Shown here: positions 6,501 to 9,255 of the stretch, piece after piece
Layout: every line of letters begins with the position of its first letter
Position numbering within the stretch: position 1 is the stretch's first letter
Assembly (NCBI GenBank): GCA_002782605.1
Contig: PFIF01000165.1
Span: forward strand, 1-9,255
Length of the DNA stretch: 9,255 nt
From: Deltaproteobacteria bacterium CG_4_8_14_3_um_filter_43_13
GTDB lineage: Bacteria; Desulfobacterota; UBA8473
Direction: 5' to 3'
Position numbers and translations under genes: made by a program
Notes under the pieces: generated by a model
What the model was told of the DNA's origin: nothing
Databases searched by the model: none
What the model saw: only the letters and a program-made list of their open reading frames with translations

Positions 6501-6614
6501 TTCACGAGTGCTTTGGCGGTTCAGGTATTAAAGACCTTATGGCCTGCCCTGCAGCCGCTTTTTACCGAGAAAGGGCAGGGGCTTATATTTCCTTCCCAGC
6601 CAGATGCTCCCTGA
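3585..6614 (+). CDS. Bifunctional class A penicillin-binding protein (transglycosylase/transpeptidase), repeat-bearing
   Basis: A 1009-residue peptidoglycan synthase. A basic N-terminus precedes one membrane anchor (about residues 16-31), with the rest in the periplasm. The glycosyltransferase 51 domain shows the catalytic Glu162 (HRENRELF), GGSTLVTQMVK (203-213) and RKEIVREYLN (250-259). The transpeptidase domain has all three motifs: S494-T-A-K497, S600-V-N602 and K919-T-G-T922, so both activities should be intact. It is oddly expanded: SxxK to SxN is 106 residues and SxN to KTGT is 319, against about 62 and 126 in E. coli PBP1b. The extra sequence holds three (H/D)PL..WV..YL...P repeats at about 532, 677 and 740. 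The end, TAIGSSADRPVNLAEFMGII.NEG, is known from large PbpC-like proteins. ATG 3585 is the first possible start, since an in-frame TAA is two codons upstream; its ribosome site is weak. The last 32 bp overlap the convergent MBL gene. Confidence 0.88.
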   Translation: MIGKHQKKRLRSYSKISLIFLLASAVVLAITYEIRTSAWEAALFPRYSKTATWRLQAGESKEISFPLDGPFDISRGYTHLPNFQQRLKEKGYAVTSQARQSKTALFLGRNGIPIPYDRRDDPGLRLNDKDGAEAYHVNQNIQQFPSFKSIPPLLIKILLHRENRELFDFEHPFLNPAIEWDRLSLASFRYLGERLFGISGGIGGSTLVTQMVKFRHSSKGMTSGPMDKARQIIGGSLWAYRKGPNTIDTRKEIVREYLNGMPLGAAKGYGEINGIGKGMWTWFGKDVDRLMSDLQMNETDHDMLYRKAKTLKEALSLIIATRHPSLYLQKDHTILEKKANGYLRLLETDGIISPALKKAALTTPLEFRRGAPIPPPLSLVERKGTDSVRIKLLNLLGIETLYELDRLDMEVDTTFDFDVQQKVNNILNSLCSPEFLRENGFLAPYLLQKGDPGEVIYSFALFESHPEGNLLRIQADTLNKPLNITTGIKLEFGSTAKLRTLASYLVVIDHLYGYFAEKDQSDLLRKKTQVNDPLSKWVLDYLLYHPKATQEEVLKASLQRSISGNPHQAFFTGGGVHTFKNFKEDQDNRVFTIEEGFCQSVNLVFIRLMKEVVDYYTANLGYNVKALLSETNNPERLPLLREAMELESVEFLKKYYRIHAPKTYKESFAILCQSSQHPLRNWVILYLKENPDVTLEQLITAAKSHFQEKVLDLTSLNKLFRAYRGKSYQLTDEAYLLGKHPLEVWVAFYLKEHPKALWSKVLEDSKDARMLSSSWIFKTRFYHPQNLRIKRLLEQKAFAEIHRTWRSMGYPFATLVPSLATAIGSSADRPVNLAEFMGIILNEGIYKPMISFKGLHFGKDTPYETHLSKPPDTKKRVMSPLVARSLKDALRQVVERGTAQRIKNTFTLPDGTSADVGGKTGTGDNRFETFGRNAGVVSSKSINRTSAFVFYAGRFFGIVTAHVQGPDASQYEFTSALAVQVLKTLWPALQPLFTEKGQGLIFPSQPDAP
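5178..5885 (+). repeat. Three protein-level repeats in the transpeptidase insertion
   Basis: The copies cover residues about 532-559 (DPLSKWVLDYLLYHPKATQE...), 677-704 (HPLRNWVILYLKENPDVTLE...) and 740-767 (HPLEVWVAFYLKEHPKALWS...). Shared positions are Pro-Leu, Trp-Val four residues later, Tyr-Leu three further on, a Pro, and a helical end with hydrophobic-hydrophobic pairs. Spacing between copies is uneven (145 and 63 residues), so these are embedded modules rather than a tandem array. DNA identity between the copies is low, so they are old. Confidence 0.65.
6583..6614. other. Convergent 32-bp overlap of two coding ends
   Basis: The plus-strand transpeptidase gene stops with TGA at 6612-6614 and the minus-strand beta-CASP gene stops at 6585-6583 (TTA on plus). 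Both 3' ends are coding on both strands here, and there is no room for a separate terminator between the two genes. Confidence 0.85.
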
Positions 6615-8202
6615 TTTCATTCAGCCTTTCATTGATTTCCCGAAGCTTGGACGTCATACTTTCTCGCATCTTGAAATCAGGAATGTCTTCAATGTCTCCA
6701 ATGCGGGTTATAATGTCGTCGAGCCTTTCCCATGTAATGTCCAATTCGGCATTGAATTCCAGCGGCGCTACTGCAATGCCTTCTTTCCTGAACTTGCCCA
6801 TGGCGATGTCCAGATCGATTATCTCTCCCAATTGTGGGACAATGGGAAAAGTATTTAGTTCTTCACCGGCATAATTGCTAAATGCCAGTGAGCTGCTGGG
6901 TTCTCCATGGACAATCACAGTAGCAGAGGGCTTTGGATCAAAATACCTGAGCCATTTAAGAAGTTCTTCCCTGTCGGCGTGGGCAGAGAATCCTCCGATT
7001 GTGTGAATCTTGGCTCTTACGGTTACTTCTTCGCCGAAAATCTTTACGCGTCCGGCGCCGTCTACAATGAGTCGCCCCGTGGTACCCTGTGCCTGGTAAC
7101 CCACAAACACAATGTGAGCCTCTGGACGCCAGAGATTATAGCGTAGGTGGTGTTTAATGCGGCCGGCATGTCCCATTCCGCTGGCCGCAATGATTATGGC
7201 TCCCTTTTTGATCTCGTTCAAACGCATAGATTCTTCAGCCGAGCGGCTGAAATGCATACCGGGAAAGCCAAGCGGATGGTTACCGGCACGCAATTTGTTT
7301 ATAGTTGCTTCATCAAAGCATTCCGGATGCTTTAAAAAGATTTCAGTAGCCGAGATGGCAAGGGGACTGTCTATATAAACGTCCATATAAGGGATTTGTT
7401 TTTTCTGGTAAAGCTCGTTTAACACATAGAGCACCTCCTGAGTGCGCTCCACCGCGAAGGCTGGAATCACCACGTTGCCTCCGTCCTTATCGGCGGCAAT
7501 GATTACCTCCTTGAGTTCCTGATAGGTGCTTTCCTTGGACTTATGAATGCGATTACCGTAAGTAGATTCGATAAAGACCACATCGGCTTTCTGAATATAC
7601 GTAGGGTCTGAAATTATCGGCTGATTGGTACTGCCCAGATCACCTGAAAAGACTATTTTAACCTCACGGTCTTTTTCCTTAACCCAAATTTCGATGATAG
7701 CAGAACCCAGGATATGTCCCGCGTCACTGAAACGGGCACGCACATAAGGGGAAAGGATAATATCGTTTCCGTAATTTATTGGCATGAAATATTCCATGGC
7801 CGCAGCAGCATCATCTTGCGTGTAAAGAGGCTCAATCAAGCGATGGCGGCCGGCGCGCCTCTTTTTACGGTTACGCCACTCCGCTTCCATCTCCTGTATA
7901 TGGGCGCTGTCAGCCAGCATAATCCTGCATAAGTCTGCGGTCGAGGGTGTGCACAGAATGCTGCCGGAAAACCCCTTATGTACCAGTTTGGGTATCAAAC
8001 CGCTGTGATCGATATGTGCATGGGTTAGCAAAAGATGGCTCACCGTCCCAGAGTCGTAGGGGAAATCCAGATAGTTGCGCTCCTCCATCTGTCTCGATCC
8101 CTGAAACATGCCGCAGTCCACAAGGATCTTTACGCCTTCCGTCTCAATCAGGTAGTTGGAACCCGTTACTGTCCCCGCCGCCCCCACACAGGTTACTTTC
8201 AT
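6583..8202 (-). CDS. Beta-CASP metallo-beta-lactamase-fold ribonuclease (CPSF73/COG1236-like)
   Basis: A 539-residue zinc-dependent nuclease of the bacterial CPSF/YSH1-like group. It shows THAHIDHSG (His61, His63, Asp65, His66), AGHILGS (His163), SGDLG (Asp188), the beta-CASP region beginning at IESTYGNR (Glu212), ASGMGHAGRIKHHL (His345 or His351), GGFSAHADREEL (His408) and IVHGEP (His432). All metal and catalytic positions I can identify are intact, so it should cleave RNA in the cytoplasm; Thermus TTHA0252 is a characterised relative of about 430 residues. Residues about 465-539 are an extension beyond the core, ending in a charged helix (TSKLREINERLNEIREHL) that may form a coiled coil. ATG 8202 is preceded by a strong AAGGAGGAAGG. 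It lies 24 nt after the LOG gene and is probably co-transcribed with it. DNA endonuclease or other MBL roles are less likely, given the RNA-specificity (RMMBL) motifs. Confidence 0.9.
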   Translation of the reverse strand: MKVTCVGAAGTVTGSNYLIETEGVKILVDCGMFQGSRQMEERNYLDFPYDSGTVSHLLLTHAHIDHSGLIPKLVHKGFSGSILCTPSTADLCRIMLADSAHIQEMEAEWRNRKKRRAGRHRLIEPLYTQDDAAAAMEYFMPINYGNDIILSPYVRARFSDAGHILGSAIIEIWVKEKDREVKIVFSGDLGSTNQPIISDPTYIQKADVVFIESTYGNRIHKSKESTYQELKEVIIAADKDGGNVVIPAFAVERTQEVLYVLNELYQKKQIPYMDVYIDSPLAISATEIFLKHPECFDEATINKLRAGNHPLGFPGMHFSRSAEESMRLNEIKKGAIIIAASGMGHAGRIKHHLRYNLWRPEAHIVFVGYQAQGTTGRLIVDGAGRVKIFGEEVTVRAKIHTIGGFSAHADREELLKWLRYFDPKPSATVIVHGEPSSSLAFSNYAGEELNTFPIVPQLGEIIDLDIAMGKFRKEGIAVAPLEFNAELDITWERLDDIITRIGDIEDIPDFKMRESMTSKLREINERLNEIREHLAGKEI

Positions 8203-8204
8203 AG

Positions 8205-8215
8205 CCTTCCTCCTT
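8205..8215 (-). promoter_or_regulatory. Ribosome binding site of the beta-CASP gene
   Basis: On the minus strand AAGGAGGAAGG ends 2 nt before the start at 8202, with its AGGAGG core at 8214-8209. It lies wholly in the 24-nt gap after the LOG gene. Confidence 0.75.
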
Positions 8216-8226
8216 ATGCCCGCTCA

Positions 8227-8880
8227 CTACACGATTACCGTGCGCTTAATGGTCTTAACCACTTCGTCTGGGTCATCCAGGATGGTAAACATATCCATAT
8301 CCTCCGGGGAGACCTTGTTTCGCCCCAAAAGGTCGCTTCGCATCCACCCCAACAGGCCGTTCCAGTAATCAGACCCAACAAGAATCACAGGAAAGGGTTT
8401 GATCCGTTTGGTCTGGATCAGGGTCATGGCCTCGAATATCTCGTCCAGCGTTCCGAAACCGCCAGGCATGCCTATATAGGCTTGAGCATATTTGATGAAC
8501 ATTACCTTCCTTACGAAAAAGTATTTGAACTCCAGGTTTATATCTATATAAGGGTTGCTTTTTTGCTCTAGAGGTAGGCGAATATTTAGCCCGACAGACT
8601 TTGAGCATCCCTCTCTTGCCCCTCTGTTGGCTGCCTCCATGATACCAGGACCACCACCGGTAATGATGTTAAAGCCATTTTCAGCCAATTTCTTAGCGAT
8701 GATAACAGTCTTTTCATATGTATCCTCACCTGACTGAACTCGGGAAGAACCAAAGATAGAAACGCATGGATAGATGTCAGATAGTGTCTCAAAACCATCT
8801 ACAAATTCGGCTAAAATTTTAAAGAGCCGCCATGAATCAGTAACAGTTATTGCATCAATCAGGTATTGTTTTTCTGACAT
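8227..8880 (-). CDS. LOG family protein (TIGR00730), nucleoside 5'-monophosphate phosphoribohydrolase
   Basis: A 217-residue Rossmann-fold enzyme of the LOG/TIGR00730 family. The family hydrolyses the N-glycosidic bond of nucleoside 5'-monophosphates to free base and ribose 5-phosphate; plant members activate cytokinins, and bacterial relatives include YgdH/PpnN and cytokinin-type LOGs. The motifs are SIFGSSRV (41-48), the phosphate-binding TGGGPGIMEAANRGA (74-88), FFVRKVMFIKYA with Arg124 (121-132), and PGGFGTLDE with Glu147 (139-147). Both hallmark catalytic regions are intact. The N-terminal DSWRLFKILAEFVDGFETL helix (15-33) is a common variant of the family. ATG 8880 has GGGAGG 9 nt upstream. 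It is the first gene of the minus-strand operon with the beta-CASP nuclease. Many family members are labelled lysine decarboxylase in databases; that label is wrong for this fold. The exact substrate is unknown. Confidence 0.9.
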   Translation of the reverse strand: MSEKQYLIDAITVTDSWRLFKILAEFVDGFETLSDIYPCVSIFGSSRVQSGEDTYEKTVIIAKKLAENGFNIITGGGPGIMEAANRGAREGCSKSVGLNIRLPLEQKSNPYIDINLEFKYFFVRKVMFIKYAQAYIGMPGGFGTLDEIFEAMTLIQTKRIKPFPVILVGSDYWNGLLGWMRSDLLGRNKVSPEDMDMFTILDDPDEVVKTIKRTVIV

Positions 8881-8929
8881 AGGTATCTACCTCCCTGTTT
8901 TTCGGAACGGACTCAGGTTTCCTGGATAA

Positions 8930-8968
8930 TAACCGTTCACGGCTCTCAGTTTACCGTTCACGGTTTAA
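8930..8968. repeat. Two tandem copies of the CCGTTCACGG element
   Basis: TAACCGTTCACGG (8930-8942) and TTACCGTTCACGGTTTAA (8951-8968) share ACCGTTCACGG exactly and are 21 bp apart. They are the reverse complement of the CCGTGAACGG core at 1886-1905. Each is a short quasi-palindrome that could form a small hairpin with a UUCA or UGAA loop. Confidence 0.7.
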
Positions 8969-8972
8969 TCAC

Positions 8973-8996
8973 AACAGCGGGCTTAAGCCCGCTGTT
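8973..8996. repeat. Perfect 24-bp palindrome, possible bidirectional terminator or REP-like element
   Basis: Left arm AACAGCGGGCTT (8973-8984) and right arm AAGCCCGCTGTT (8985-8996) are exact reverse complements. As RNA it forms a 10-bp GC-rich stem with a UUAA loop. On the plus strand it is followed by TTATATAA, a weak T-rich tail; on the minus strand by GTGATTAAACC. It may stop transcription that enters from the right, or be a REP-like dispersed element. It is too far upstream (93 bp) to end the LOG gene, which starts at 8880 and runs away from it. Confidence 0.65.
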
Positions 8997-9035
8997 TATA
9001 TAAAGCTTGAAGCATTTTGCCAGCTGTTAACTGCA

Positions 9036-9054
9036 AACCGTAAACTGTGAACGG
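9036..9054. repeat. Degenerate copy of the CCGTGAACGG element
   Basis: AACCGTAAACTGTGAACGG carries the TGAACGG half in the orientation of the copy at 1886-1905, preceded by AACCGTAAACTG, which resembles the mirror flank GGTAAACTGAG (minus strand) between the two copies at 8930-8968. It looks like a fourth, diverged member of the family. Confidence 0.5.
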
Positions 9055-9255
9055 ATACCCTGAATATGATCTGGCTGTCTACTGTCAAGATCCCAGTAAC
9101 CAAAGATTGACTATGAACTATCTATCAAATAGTTTACCTGTTGTCAAGGATGTTTGCTGGTTCTGGAACTCCGATATAAGGATCAAAAACAGTTATGACA
9201 TCACAAACAGATTCGCCGGAGTTATGTGAATGAATTAGGGAGGCGAGAGTCCAGT

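Larger units (their letters stand above)
8881..9255. other. About 375 bp without a convincing gene, rich in inverted repeats
   Basis: This stretch upstream of the LOG operon holds three CCGTTCACGG-type elements (8930-8942, 8951-8968, 9036-9054) and a perfect palindrome (8973-8996). On the minus strand, TATTAT (8931-8926) matches the -10 consensus at 5 of 6 positions and would give a leader of about 40 nt for the LOG gene, but no good -35 box is spaced for it. TTGACA also occurs on the minus strand at 9088-9083 with TATTCA 16 nt on, and at 9147-9142. AGGGAGG at 9237-9243 could be the ribosome site of a gene that begins beyond the window. Confidence 0.5.

Noticed and set aside
6539..6874. A serine-rich 111-codon plus-strand open frame
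   Set aside because: Its composition (Ser/Leu/Met rich) is what the antisense of the beta-CASP C-terminal helix gives; no ribosome site or domain.
8035..8571. A 178-codon plus-strand open frame
   Set aside because: It spans the antisense of two well-supported genes, the beta-CASP nuclease and the LOG protein, and shows no domain.
8227..8880. Lysine decarboxylase
   Set aside because: This is a common database mislabel; the GGGPGIMEAANRGA and PGGFGTLDE motifs define the LOG phosphoribohydrolase family.
8930..9054. Repeats that could be taken for a short CRISPR array
   Set aside because: The units are short, quasi-palindromic, in both orientations and unevenly spaced, with no spacers of constant length and no cas genes.
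9047..9229. A 60-codon open frame on the plus strand starting at GTG
   Set aside because: Its start lies inside the repeat copy at 9036-9054, it has no ribosome site, and the translation has no recognisable family or fold pattern.

Overview
The window most likely comes from a Gram-negative (diderm) bacterium of moderate G+C content. The periplasmic binding protein has a Sec signal peptide without a lipobox cysteine, the Liv ATPases carry Walker and tail sequences that I associate with Desulfobacterota (former Deltaproteobacteria) and related lineages, and the transglycosylase is a large bifunctional class A enzyme. The taxonomic guess is inference. By hand count the first 240 bases are about 34% G+C, while sampled stretches of the liv genes run at 37-53% and of the minus-strand MBL gene at about 57%.

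Layout from left to right. (1) 1-562: a small two-gene plus-strand module, a DUF4258 protein followed after 4 nt by a YgiT/MqsA-type zinc-finger protein; this looks like a type II toxin-antitoxin pair. (2) 563-708: a gene-free stretch with an imperfect inverted repeat that resembles an integron attC site and overlaps a competing GC-rich hairpin. (3) 709-3466: a branched-chain amino acid (HAAT family) ABC transporter set, with a substrate-binding protein and two ATPases (LivG- and LivF-like), but with no LivH/LivM permeases between or beside them. (4) 3467-3584: a short spacer with TCAGAC repeats and a hairpin. (5) 3585-6614: a 1009-residue bifunctional transglycosylase/transpeptidase with an expanded transpeptidase domain that carries three copies of an (H/D)PL..WV..YL...P repeat. 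(6) 6583-8880, minus strand: a two-gene operon, a LOG-family nucleoside monophosphate phosphoribohydrolase followed by a beta-CASP/CPSF-type metallo-beta-lactamase-fold ribonuclease. Its end overlaps the end of the transpeptidase gene by 32 bp, tail to tail. (7) 8881-9255: about 375 bp without a convincing gene, with three copies of a CCGTTCACGG element (a fourth sits at the end of the binding-protein gene) and a perfect 24-bp palindrome.

The liv genes would feed amino acid uptake from the periplasm if permeases are supplied from elsewhere. The LOG/beta-CASP pair suggests coupling of RNA turnover to nucleotide breakdown, which is inference. I see no clear new defence or mobile system. The observations most worth following are the attC-like site beside the toxin-antitoxin pair, the permease-less liv set, the repeat-bearing transpeptidase and the dispersed CCGTGAACGG element.
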